This document shows, piece by piece, positions 10,450-22,729 of a stretch of DNA of 64,000 nucleotides. Position 1 is the stretch's first letter; each line of letters opens with the position of its first letter. The DNA lies in contig JANQPO010000021.1 in the NCBI GenBank assembly GCA_028289445.1, positions 124,001 through 188,000 on the forward strand, given 5' to 3'. Below the pieces are notes generated by a model. The model was not told where the DNA came from. It did not search any database and saw nothing but the letters and a program-made list of their open reading frames with translations. The position numbers and the translations under genes are program-made. Origin of the DNA: Tepidamorphaceae bacterium (lineage in GTDB: Bacteria > Pseudomonadota > Alphaproteobacteria > Rhizobiales > JAKSCL01).

Positions 10450-10465
10450 GTAACTAATCAGTTAC
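10450..10465. promoter_or_regulatory. operator-like perfect inverted repeat GTAACT-AATC-AGTTAC
   Basis: Perfect 6-bp arms with 4-nt spacer, centred about 21 nt upstream of the acyl-CoA dehydrogenase start. Confidence 0.6.
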
Positions 10466-10478
10466 TAATGGAATCGCG

Positions 10479-11624
10479 ATGTTTCTCACCGAGACCCATC
10501 TTCAAGTCCGCGACATGGCGCGCGACTTCGCCAACGGCGTTATTCGTCCAGCGGCCGAGGAACTCGATCGCGACGAACGGTTTCCAGCCGAAATTTATGA
10601 ACAGATGGGCGAACTGGGGCTCTTCGGCATCGGTGTGCCCGAGGACATGGGCGGACCGGGATTCGACACGATGACTTATGCTCTTGTCATGGAGGAACTG
10701 TCGCGCGGCTATGCGTCGGTTGCTGATCAATGCGGGCTCATCGAGTTGATCTCGACGCTTCTGGTGCGTCATGGCACGCCGGCGCAGCGCGAGGCCTATC
10801 TGCAAGACATCATGACCGCCAAAGCCAAGGTCGCTTATTGCATTACCGAGCCGGAGGCCGGAACCGATGTCTCGGGTATTCGCTCCGAGGCCTTGCGCGA
10901 CGGCGATGGCTGGTTGCTGAACGGCGGGAAGATCTGGATCCACAACGCCCCGGTCGCGGATCTGGGTTTCGTCTTGGCGCGCACGGATCGCGAGGCCGGC
11001 AATCGCGGCATGTCGATCTTCATCGTCGACTTGAACAGCGCCGGCGTCGAGCGCGGTCCGAAGGAACATAAGATGGGCCAACGGGCGAGCCAGGTCGGGG
11101 CTTTGACCTTCACCGATGTGAAGCTGCCGGCCGATGCGATGCTGGGCGAGGAGAACCGCGGATTCCACATCATGATGAGCGTGCTCGACAAAGGACGCGT
11201 GGGCATCGCGTCGCTGGCCGTCGGCATCGCCCAGGCGGGCCTTGAGGCCGCCGTCGACTACGCGCAGCAGCGCAAGCAATTCAAGAAGCCGATCTCGGAG
11301 TTCCAAGGCGTTCAGTGGCTTCTGGCCGATATGGCCAAGGATATCGAGGCCGCGCGCCTTCTAGTTCAATCAGCCGCCAGCAAGATCGACGCCGGCGTTC
11401 CGGCGACCAAGGCTTGCTCGATGGCAAAGTGCTTTGCCGGCGACATGGCCGTGGCGCGTACAGCCGACGCCGTTCAAGTCTTCGGCGGTTCCGGCTACAT
11501 CCGAGGCTTCGAAGTCGAGCGGCTTTATCGCGATGCCAAGATCACTCAGATTTACGAAGGCACCAACCAGATCCAACGTATGATCATCGCGCGCGAACTG
11601 ATCAAGCATGGCGCCGTCGCCTGA
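10479..11624 (+). CDS. acyl-CoA dehydrogenase
   Basis: YCITEPEAGTDVSGIRSEA, IRGFEVERLYRDAKITQIYEGTNQIQRMIIAREL. Confidence 0.93.
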   Translation: MFLTETHLQVRDMARDFANGVIRPAAEELDRDERFPAEIYEQMGELGLFGIGVPEDMGGPGFDTMTYALVMEELSRGYASVADQCGLIELISTLLVRHGTPAQREAYLQDIMTAKAKVAYCITEPEAGTDVSGIRSEALRDGDGWLLNGGKIWIHNAPVADLGFVLARTDREAGNRGMSIFIVDLNSAGVERGPKEHKMGQRASQVGALTFTDVKLPADAMLGEENRGFHIMMSVLDKGRVGIASLAVGIAQAGLEAAVDYAQQRKQFKKPISEFQGVQWLLADMAKDIEAARLLVQSAASKIDAGVPATKACSMAKCFAGDMAVARTADAVQVFGGSGYIRGFEVERLYRDAKITQIYEGTNQIQRMIIARELIKHGAVA

Positions 11625-11659
11625 GGCATCAGCGCCTGCCGAAGCCACCGAGATGCTGT

Positions 11660-14874
<3,215 letters not shown>

Positions 14875-14901
14875 CGCGAGCCGTTGGTCGATGCCTTGAC
14901 G

Positions 14902-15876
14902 TTAGATCACCTGGTCACGCGGCGGCCGGCCGTCGAAGAAATCGGACAGATTGTCCAGAACCCGGAACCCCATCGCCTCGCGCGCTTCCCGTGTGGCGCT
15001 GCCCAGATGCGGCATCATGACGAGGTTGCTGCACTTTAGGAGATCGGGGTTGACCCGTGGTTCTCCGTCAAACACGTCGAGCGCCGCGCCACCGATTGTT
15101 TCAAACCACAGCGCTTGCGCCAAAGCTTGCTCGTCGATGACCTCGCCGCGCGCGGTGTTGATGAGGAACGCATCGGGCTTCATCAGATTGAGGCGATGCG
15201 CGTTGATGAGGTGGCGGTTGGCCGCGCCGCCGGGGCAATGCAGCGAAACAAAATCACATCGCGGCAAGAGATCGTCGACGGTCGCGACCTGGGTTGCGTT
15301 GTTCTGCGCCAAGACCTCAGGCGCGATCGGACTGCGATTGTAAACCGCAATATCCATGCCGAAGCCGTGGTGCGCACGCTTGGCCATCTCCTGACCGATG
15401 CGGCCATATCCGATGATGCCAAGGGTTTTGCCCGAGACCTTGGTGCCGACGAGGTGTGTCGGTCGCCAGCCATCCCAATGCTGTTCCCGGACTTCGCGAT
15501 CTCCATCGATGGCGCGACGCGCCACCATGAGCAGCATCATCATGGCGAGATCCGCGGTGCATTCGGACAAAACATCGGGCGTGTTGGTGACCGTCAAACC
15601 AAGCTGCTTGGCCGAGGGCTCGTGGATGTGGCTGTAGCCCACCCCGTAGTTCGCAAGGATTTTGGTCCGTGGGCTTTTGGTCTCGAACACCGCGGGGCTG
15701 AGCTTGTCGGTGACCGTCGGGAGAACGGCGTCGAAACGGCCCAGAGCATCCCTGAAATCCGCCTCGGACAACGGTCTGTCCTTCTCGTTGAGAACGGCGT
15801 CGTATTGGGCCATCAGCTGTGCTTCCACCGCCTCTGGCCAGCGGCGCGTCACCAGGACACGGGGTTTGATCATCAC
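14902..15876 (-). CDS. D-glycerate dehydrogenase / hydroxypyruvate reductase
   Basis: D-2-hydroxyacid dehydrogenase motifs (GKTLGIIGYGRIGQEMAKRA, FLINTARGEVIDEQAL, MPHLGSAT); end of the aminotransferase/mtkAB operon. Confidence 0.88.
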   Translation of the reverse strand: MMIKPRVLVTRRWPEAVEAQLMAQYDAVLNEKDRPLSEADFRDALGRFDAVLPTVTDKLSPAVFETKSPRTKILANYGVGYSHIHEPSAKQLGLTVTNTPDVLSECTADLAMMMLLMVARRAIDGDREVREQHWDGWRPTHLVGTKVSGKTLGIIGYGRIGQEMAKRAHHGFGMDIAVYNRSPIAPEVLAQNNATQVATVDDLLPRCDFVSLHCPGGAANRHLINAHRLNLMKPDAFLINTARGEVIDEQALAQALWFETIGGAALDVFDGEPRVNPDLLKCSNLVMMPHLGSATREAREAMGFRVLDNLSDFFDGRPPRDQVI

Positions 15877-16763
15877 GCGGCCCTCTTCAAAACGGAGGCG
15901 ATTGTTTCGCCGATCTCCGATGGATGTTGTGCGACGGTCACGCCGGCCGAGGAGAGGATTTCAACCTTCTCGGAGGCGCTTTCGCCAAAGGCCGAGATGA
16001 TCGCCCCGGCATGGCCCATCTTGCGCCCTTTCGGCGCCGTCAGTCCGGCCACATAGGCGACCACCGGCTTTGATACGTTGCTGCGGATGTAATCCGCCGC
16101 CTCGGCTTCCTGTGGCCCGCCGATCTCGCCGATCATACAGATGGCGTGGGTGTCCTCGTCGGCTTCGAAGCGTCCCAGAATGTCCTTGAACGAAGAGCCG
16201 TTGATCGGGTCTCCGCCGATCCCCACGCTGGTCGACACCCCCAGCTCCAACTCCTTGAGCTGTGATGCGGCTTCATAGCCTAGCGTGCCAGACCGGCCGA
16301 CAATGCCGACATGGCCTTGAAGGTAGATATGGCCCGGCATGATCCCCAGCATCGCCTTGCCCGGGCTGATCGTTCCAGCGCAGTTGGGGCCGGTCAAAAC
16401 CATGCGCCGTTCGCGTGGATAGCGCATCATGTAGCGCTTCACGCGAATCATATCCTGTGCGGGGATGCCGTCCGTTATGCAAACGCAATAGCGGATGCCG
16501 GCGTCGGCCGCTTCCATGATCGAGTCGGCGGCGCTCGGTGGCGGCACGAAGACAAGGCTTGCCTCCGCGCCGGTCGCAGCCACGGCCTGTTTCACGGTAT
16601 CGAAAACCGGCAGGTCTTCGACAGTCTCGCCGCCCTTGCCCGGCACCACGCCGCCGACGACATTGGTGCCATACTGGATCATCTCCCGGGTATGAAATTG
16701 AGCCATACGTCCGGTGATGCCTTGAACGATGACCTTGGTGCCGCGATCGATCAAAATGCTCAT
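15873..16763 (-). CDS. mtkB: malate--CoA ligase alpha subunit (SucD-like)
   Basis: [77 protein letters not shown] phospho-His motif region; 4-nt overlap with beta subunit. Confidence 0.88.
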   Translation of the reverse strand: MSILIDRGTKVIVQGITGRMAQFHTREMIQYGTNVVGGVVPGKGGETVEDLPVFDTVKQAVAATGAEASLVFVPPPSAADSIMEAADAGIRYCVCITDGIPAQDMIRVKRYMMRYPRERRMVLTGPNCAGTISPGKAMLGIMPGHIYLQGHVGIVGRSGTLGYEAASQLKELELGVSTSVGIGGDPINGSSFKDILGRFEADEDTHAICMIGEIGGPQEAEAADYIRSNVSKPVVAYVAGLTAPKGRKMGHAGAIISAFGESASEKVEILSSAGVTVAQHPSEIGETIASVLKRAA

Positions 16764-17959
16764 CGTGCCGCCCTCAGTTTTGCCGGTTCGTTTGTGTCGT
16801 GCTGCCAGGCGCTAACCACGCGTTCGGCGGCCTCAATCAGCGTATTGGCGCGAATGACCGGCAAGCCGGATTGGGCTAGAATGCGACGGCCGTCCTCCAC
16901 ATTGGTGCCAGCCAGGCGCACAACGACGGGCACGTCGACAGGATTGTCCCTGAGCGCTTGAACGACGCCCTCGGCGACCCAATCGCAACGGTTGATGCCG
17001 GCGAAGATATTGACCAATACGGCCTGGACGTTGTGATCGGACATCACCAGGCGGAAGGCCTTGGCAACGCGCTCGGGCGTCGCGCCGCCGCCGATATCCA
17101 TGAAGTTGGCCGGCTCGCCACCGGCGATCTTGATCGTGTCCATGGTTGCCATAGCCAGGCCGGCGCCATTGACGATGCAGCCGATCTTGCCATCCAAGCT
17201 GACATAGGAAAGGCCGCGATCCGCTGCCCGGGATTCCCGCGGGTCCTCCTGGCTCTTGTCGCGCAATTCCGCGATATGCGGGTGACGGAAAAGCGCATTT
17301 TCGTCAAACGTCATCTTGGCATCCAGCGCCACGATGCGGTTGTCAGCGGTCACCGCCAACGGGTTGACTTCGACCATCGTGGCATCGAAGTCGCGGAACG
17401 CGCGGTAGCAACCCTTCAGCGTCTTCACCATCTTGGTCGTAAGCGCCGGATCGAGGCCAAGGGCGAAAGAGATCTCCCGCGCTTGAAAGTCCTGAAGCCC
17501 GACCGCTGGCTCAACCACCGAGCGGACGATGCTCTCAGGCTTCTCTGCGGAAATCTCTTCGATTTCCATGCCGCCCTGGGCACTGGCAACGATCATCACG
17601 CGCTGGCTGGAGCGGTCCAGCACAAGCCCGAGATAGATTTCCTGAGCAATATCGACCGCACCTTCGACATAAAGCCGGTAGATCCCTTTGCCCTCGGGAC
17701 CGGTTTGGTGTGTCACAAGCTTCTTGCCGAACATCTGGTCGGCAGCATCGTGGACGTCGACGTCGCTCTCGCAGAACTTGATGCCGCCAGCCTTGCCGCG
17801 TCCGCCGGCGTGAACCTGCGCCTTCACGAGCCACCGATCGCCGCCCAGTTCGCGCGCCCGGTACGCAGCCTGTTCGGGACTGTAGGCAAGCGCTCCAGAA
17901 GGCACATCGACACCGAAATTCGCCAGAATTTCTTTGGCTTGGTACTCGTGAATATCCAC
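16760..17959 (-). CDS. mtkA: malate--CoA ligase beta subunit (SucC-like)
   Basis: [58 protein letters not shown]; resembles methylotroph MtkA and sits in a serine-cycle gene context. Confidence 0.88.
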   Translation of the reverse strand: MDIHEYQAKEILANFGVDVPSGALAYSPEQAAYRARELGGDRWLVKAQVHAGGRGKAGGIKFCESDVDVHDAADQMFGKKLVTHQTGPEGKGIYRLYVEGAVDIAQEIYLGLVLDRSSQRVMIVASAQGGMEIEEISAEKPESIVRSVVEPAVGLQDFQAREISFALGLDPALTTKMVKTLKGCYRAFRDFDATMVEVNPLAVTADNRIVALDAKMTFDENALFRHPHIAELRDKSQEDPRESRAADRGLSYVSLDGKIGCIVNGAGLAMATMDTIKIAGGEPANFMDIGGGATPERVAKAFRLVMSDHNVQAVLVNIFAGINRCDWVAEGVVQALRDNPVDVPVVVRLAGTNVEDGRRILAQSGLPVIRANTLIEAAERVVSAWQHDTNEPAKLRAAR

Positions 17960-17993
17960 GATGCGCCTCCTCGTCTTGTTATCGCTCGGCGAT

Positions 17994-19238
17994 TTACTCG
18001 GCAGCGATCACGCTTGGGTAATGCAGTCCGAGAACCTGATCGACACGCGCCTGGTCGACTTCGCCGCCCAGTTCACGGATCGCATCGGCGAAGCGGTTTG
18101 CAATGTCCGTGATGGCTGCGGGGTTGAGGAGGTTCAAGATGCCGATGCGGATCTGGACAGGTTCGGACAGTGTCGGCCAGAGGCAGAAATTCTTCGCCCT
18201 GCACAACCGCACCAGTTCCATTTCGCGCCCCGCAAGCGCCTCGGGAAGATTGAGCACCAACAGGCTGGTCATGTTCGACGTCACGCGGCAGCCCATAGCC
18301 TCCACGGCTTCGCGCAACACGCTCTCGTGGAAGGCATAGGCCTCGGCGCGGTTGGCGATCGTATCGTGCAAAACGATGCGTAGCGCCTCGTGGAAGGCCG
18401 CGACGGCGTAGGCCGAATGCGTGCGGTGATAGGCGCCTTTCTCGACGTCTTTACCATCGACGATGCCCCAATGGCGTGCTTCGAAGATCGGATGATGGCA
18501 ATAGGTGTAAGCGCCGTTTTCCTTCAGGACATCGATGTATCGATCGGTGAAGCTCACCGGCGCATAGGTCAGCGGCAGGCACAGGATTCCCTTTTGCGGG
18601 CAAGACGCCCAGCCCACGACGCCGGGATAATCGTCGATCGAGAAATCGGCGACACCGAGCGAAGAGACCGCATCGACGAGACCCATTGCGCCATGGCGCT
18701 CGCAGGCTTTCGAAAAGCCGTCGAGATCATTGATGCGGCCCGAGCCTGTCTCCCAATGGGCCATGAAGGCCCATTTCGGCTTGTGCTCAGCCAGCGCCGC
18801 GTCGACGATGTCGCCGGTGACCGACTGACCGTGCGGGATCTCGATGATCGTCACGCTGGCAGGCCGGGGATCGAGCGTGTTTGCCTTGAGCTCTTCGCGC
18901 GTGGCAGCGCGCATCCGCAACGTTAGGCCGTCAATGCCCGAGAACGTGCCATTGGTGAAGGCGACAACCGTGTCGCCCGGCATCACGGCGCTGAACATCA
19001 TGTCCAGCGCACTCCAGCCCGTACCGGCAACGGCAAAGGTATATGTGTTCTTTGTGCCCCAGATCTGTCGAAGCATGTGCTTGCATTCGATCATGCCGCG
19101 CAGGACATCGTCCTGCATGTGATCGGCCATGCCGGCCTGAGCGAAGCTTTGCAGCACGCGGGCATCGGTGCTGCCTGGACCAGGTCCGGCCGCAAGCGTG
19201 TCGGGAATTTCCAGTTTGGGGAAGATGGCGCCGGTCAT
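17994..19238 (-). CDS. class V PLP-dependent aminotransferase (candidate serine/alanine--glyoxylate aminotransferase)
   Basis: [39 protein letters not shown] (PLP lysine region); first gene of the mtkAB/hpr operon. Confidence 0.75.
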   Translation of the reverse strand: MTGAIFPKLEIPDTLAAGPGPGSTDARVLQSFAQAGMADHMQDDVLRGMIECKHMLRQIWGTKNTYTFAVAGTGWSALDMMFSAVMPGDTVVAFTNGTFSGIDGLTLRMRAATREELKANTLDPRPASVTIIEIPHGQSVTGDIVDAALAEHKPKWAFMAHWETGSGRINDLDGFSKACERHGAMGLVDAVSSLGVADFSIDDYPGVVGWASCPQKGILCLPLTYAPVSFTDRYIDVLKENGAYTYCHHPIFEARHWGIVDGKDVEKGAYHRTHSAYAVAAFHEALRIVLHDTIANRAEAYAFHESVLREAVEAMGCRVTSNMTSLLVLNLPEALAGREMELVRLCRAKNFCLWPTLSEPVQIRIGILNLLNPAAITDIANRFADAIRELGGEVDQARVDQVLGLHYPSVIAAE

Positions 19239-19352
19239 TGCGTAGACGTCCTCGACATCAAGGCTTGTAAGGGAGTGTGTCAGCTCGATTGCGATAGAAA
19301 CCGTATCGGGAAGTCCTCCACAACCTCACTACCTCCTGCTTTCGGCCTTCTA

Positions 19353-19378
19353 ATTGGGCAGTAAATTTGCTACCCAAT
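19353..19378. promoter_or_regulatory. 26-bp interrupted palindrome ATTGGGCAGTAAATTTGCTACCCAAT
   Basis: 11 of 13 base positions pair; lies in the divergent region between the aminotransferase operon and the LuxR-type regulator. Confidence 0.65.
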
Positions 19379-19390
19379 CCGGTAAATCAC

Positions 19391-19404
19391 CTAAGTCAGC
19401 TTAG
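19391..19404. promoter_or_regulatory. inverted repeat CTAAG-TCAG-CTTAG
   Basis: Perfect 5-bp arms, 4-nt spacer, 12 nt after the 26-bp palindrome. Confidence 0.4.
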
Positions 19405-19450
19405 CCAAAGATCCGTAAAATGGGTGGTTTTCAGCGTGTGAGCATGTCCA

Positions 19451-20098
19451 ATGGCCAATGACACCGAAAAACCTGTCAACGTGATTCTGGGCGACGGAAA
19501 TCCGCTCGTGCTGTCAGCCATGGCGGAGATCATCGAACGCGACCCGCGCTTCGCACTGATAGCCACTTCGTCCACCGCGGAAGGATTTCTGGGCACAGTG
19601 ATGCGATTGCCCGTTGAGATCGGCGTCATCGACTGGAACTTACCGGTGCTTGGCGGAGCGCGACTGATCGATGTTCTGCGGGAGCAGGACCTTCCCACAC
19701 GCATCATTGTCTACGGCGATGATTCTGGCGATCTGCCACGCCTGGCCATGTCAGCGGGCGCGGCCGGGTTCGCTCCTAGGAGCGGTGAGATCGGTGGGCT
19801 CTTATCGATCTGCATCGACGTGGCCAAGGGCAAGATGGTGTTCCCGTTTGTCGACGTGCGGGGTCTTCAGCAGCACCCGATCCAAAGTCTGTCCCGCAAA
19901 GAGCGCCAGATCCTCGAAGCGCTTGCCACGGGCCTGAGCAACAAAGAGCTGTCGCGCGAGCTCGATATCTCGCCCAACACCGTAAAGTTCCATCTTTCCA
20001 ACGTTTACGAAAAACTCGCAGTCAGAAACCGGGCACAGGCGATTGCCTATTTCTATTCGTCGCGCGCCGCCGGACTGCCAGCGGCAGATCGCCATTGA
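19451..20098 (+). CDS. LuxR/NarL-type response regulator with atypical receiver domain
   Basis: N-terminal receiver-like domain and C-terminal LuxR HTH (LSRKERQILEALATGLSNKELSRELDISPNTVKFHLSNVYEKLAVRNRAQA). Confidence 0.88.
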   Translation: MANDTEKPVNVILGDGNPLVLSAMAEIIERDPRFALIATSSTAEGFLGTVMRLPVEIGVIDWNLPVLGGARLIDVLREQDLPTRIIVYGDDSGDLPRLAMSAGAAGFAPRSGEIGGLLSICIDVAKGKMVFPFVDVRGLQQHPIQSLSRKERQILEALATGLSNKELSRELDISPNTVKFHLSNVYEKLAVRNRAQAIAYFYSSRAAGLPAADRH

Positions 20099-20195
20099 GC
20101 CTCGCCCGCACGAAGCCTAAATCGCAGCTTGACAGTTCGCCCGCTTCACCGTCTCTCAGCAGGGTAGCAGTCGTAACGCCAAGTGAGGAAATCTG

Positions 20196-21170
20196 ATGAG
20201 CTTTCACGCAATCGAACAAGCAACAGCACGGCTCAATCGAAGCGAACTGGCCGTGCCGGGCAGTCAGCCACAGATGTTCGAGAAGGCCGCAGCCTCAGAT
20301 GTCGATGTGATTTTTCTCGATCTTGAAGACGCGGTGGCTCCGGACGAAAAGGAGCAAGCGCGAAAGAACATTATTCAGGCACTGAACGAGATCGATTGGG
20401 GCCGCAAGGCCATGTCGGTGCGGATCAACGGCCTGGATACGCATTACATGTACCGCGACGTCGTCGATGTCGTCGAACAGGCGGGCGAGCGGCTCGATCT
20501 GATCATGATTCCGAAGGTCGGTACCGCATCGGACGTCTACGCCGTCGACATGCTTGTCACTCAGATCGAAGACGCCAAAGGCTATGAAAAGCGGATCGGT
20601 TTTGAGCACATCATTGAAACCGCCCTTGGCATGCAGAACGTGCATGAGATTGCCGCGGCGTCCAAGCGCAATGAAAGCCTTCATTTCGGCGTTGCCGACT
20701 ATGCCGCGTCGACCCGCGCTCGCACCACAAACATTGGCGGTGTGAACCGCGATTATTCGGTGCTGACCGATCCCAGCGACGATGGGGACCGGGAGGTCCA
20801 CTGGGGGGATATGTGGCATTATGCGGTGGCCCGCATGGTGGTGGCCGCGCGCGCCAACGGATTAAGGCCGATCGATGGGCCATTCGGCGACTTCAAGGAC
20901 GCCGACGGTTACCGGGCGGCGGCAATGCGCGCTGCCGTGCTGGGCTGTGAGGGCAAATGGGCCATTCATCCCAGCCAGATCGCGCTGGCCAATGACGTCA
21001 TGAGCCCCTCAGAGGCCGAGGTCGCCAAGGCCAAGCGTATTCTGGAAGCGATGGCCGACGCTGAGGCACAGGGCAAGGGAGCCGTTTCGCTGGATGGCCG
21101 GTTGATCGATTATGCCTCGATCAGACAGGCGCAGGTGTTGGTCGAAAAGTCCAAACAGATTTCCGGGTAA
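20196..21170 (+). CDS. mcl: L-malyl-CoA / beta-methylmalyl-CoA lyase
   Basis: HpcH/HpaI-type CoA-ester lyase: RSELAVPGSQPQMFEKAAASDVDVIFLDLEDAVAPDEKEQAR, IETALGMQNVHEIA, GKWAIHPSQIALAN; next to mtkAB. Confidence 0.88.
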   Translation: MSFHAIEQATARLNRSELAVPGSQPQMFEKAAASDVDVIFLDLEDAVAPDEKEQARKNIIQALNEIDWGRKAMSVRINGLDTHYMYRDVVDVVEQAGERLDLIMIPKVGTASDVYAVDMLVTQIEDAKGYEKRIGFEHIIETALGMQNVHEIAAASKRNESLHFGVADYAASTRARTTNIGGVNRDYSVLTDPSDDGDREVHWGDMWHYAVARMVVAARANGLRPIDGPFGDFKDADGYRAAAMRAAVLGCEGKWAIHPSQIALANDVMSPSEAEVAKAKRILEAMADAEAQGKGAVSLDGRLIDYASIRQAQVLVEKSKQISG

Positions 21171-21184
21171 TCGGCAAAAGAACG

Positions 21185-22729
21185 TCAGACGATGGACGAG
21201 ACCGTCGCACGGATCGGGCGGCTCGGCCTGAGCGTGCCGCGCCAGACGGGGTCGATGTTGTGGCTGTCGACCAGTTCGAAATCAAAGCGCGACAGGACGG
21301 TGGCCAAGACGACAACGGCCTCGATCATTGCAAACCGACCGCCAATGCATGCGCGGGGACCGACACCGAACGGCTGAAAATCGCAGCCACCATCGGCCCG
21401 CCGCAAAAAGCGTTCGGGCATGAAGACTTCCGGATCGGGCCATCGATTCGAGTTGCGGTTCTGCGCCCACACGTTGGCAACCACATAATCGCCGGGGCGA
21501 ATCTCGAAACCGCCAACCGAATCCGGACACTTGGCGTACCGTAAAAGACACGGGACATTCGGATAGAGCCGCATGGTTTCACGGATCGAAGCGGTCAGCC
21601 AGGGAAGGGCATGCTGCCACTCCGTGGGCGGGCGCTTTAAGTGATCGCATGTGCCGAGTTCAGCGCGAACATTGGCCATCGATCGGGGGCAGTTCAACAG
21701 GCAGTAAAGCGTCCACGTCATCGTCACCGCCGTCATCTCGAAGCCCGCGCCAAGCATTCCAGCAAGATTATCCTGGATCTTGCGGACCGCCTTTTTCGAT
21801 TGGCGCCGTTGTGGGTCCCAGTGTCTGACGAAACCCTCCAAAAGGTCGTCTGTCGGCTCGCTTTGAGCGCTCCGTCGAATTCGGTTTAGGACAAATGTCT
21901 GGCCGAACTCGGCGCAAATGTGTGCCAGTTGGATGGCTTTCAGCTTCGACAGGCGCGGTACGCCCCGGGGCAAATTCATCAAATCCACGGGGTCGACGGA
22001 GAGCTGCAACTCGACCGCGTCACTGAAATCTTCCGTGCGCACACGAGACAAGATCTCGGAGCCTGCGGAGCAGAAGGCCTCCGCGACGTTCTCAAAGGAA
22101 ATGCCCTTGATGAAGGCGCCAAGCTCGATCTTAGATGAGGTGTCCAAATCAGCACAGGCGCGCTCCGACACAGCGCGAAATATCTGCGCATACTTCGCCA
22201 GCCATTCCGCGGTGAAGTATCGCCCCGTCACTCGCCGCGCTTCTTTCCACTCGGCTCCTGCATTCGTGATCAAGCTGTCGCCGATCATCGGCCGTGCCAA
22301 GGCGCGCCGGAGCGGGTCCATTCCGTAATTGTCGGCCCCGCGCGCGAACACATATCGAATGAGTTCGGGATCAGAGATGAAAACGGCCCGCAGACCCAGA
22401 AGCCGCACTTCGCAAGCGGGCTTCTCCATCATCTCGCGTGTCTGCAGGCTTAGCGGATCCTTCCGCATCTTGCTCAACACCGTCAGAAACGAGGGCAGGG
22501 TTTCAATGGGGTTGGGAGCACTGGGCCTAAACCGACCCGCGCTTTCGACGTCGGTCACCGACGGTTGTCCGATGTGACCCTGTGGAACAGGGCATGGGAT
22601 GGGTGCCGCTCGTTCGCCCGGCTGGTCGGAATACCGCAGATTCACTTCGGCGGCCTCTGCTGAATGGTCAGGCCCATGATGTTGAAACTCGCTCCGGGCG
22701 CAAGGCCGGTCATGATGTCGACCCTGCAT
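21185..22729 (-). CDS. cytochrome P450
   Basis: ETMRLYP (ExxR), FQPFGVGPRACIGGRFA heme-thiolate loop, I-helix AGFEMTAVTMTW; start codon uncertain and may be internal. Confidence 0.92.
   Translation of the reverse strand: MQGRHHDRPCARSEFQHHGPDHSAEAAEVNLRYSDQPGERAAPIPCPVPQGHIGQPSVTDVESAGRFRPSAPNPIETLPSFLTVLSKMRKDPLSLQTREMMEKPACEVRLLGLRAVFISDPELIRYVFARGADNYGMDPLRRALARPMIGDSLITNAGAEWKEARRVTGRYFTAEWLAKYAQIFRAVSERACADLDTSSKIELGAFIKGISFENVAEAFCSAGSEILSRVRTEDFSDAVELQLSVDPVDLMNLPRGVPRLSKLKAIQLAHICAEFGQTFVLNRIRRSAQSEPTDDLLEGFVRHWDPQRRQSKKAVRKIQDNLAGMLGAGFEMTAVTMTWTLYCLLNCPRSMANVRAELGTCDHLKRPPTEWQHALPWLTASIRETMRLYPNVPCLLRYAKCPDSVGGFEIRPGDYVVANVWAQNRNSNRWPDPEVFMPERFLRRADGGCDFQPFGVGPRACIGGRFAMIEAVVVLATVLSRFDFELVDSHNIDPVWRGTLRPSRPIRATVSSIV

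Noticed and set aside
16958-18112. Plus-strand ORF (384 aa)
   Set aside because: Antisense to mtkA; low-complexity His/Asp/Arg-rich shadow frame.
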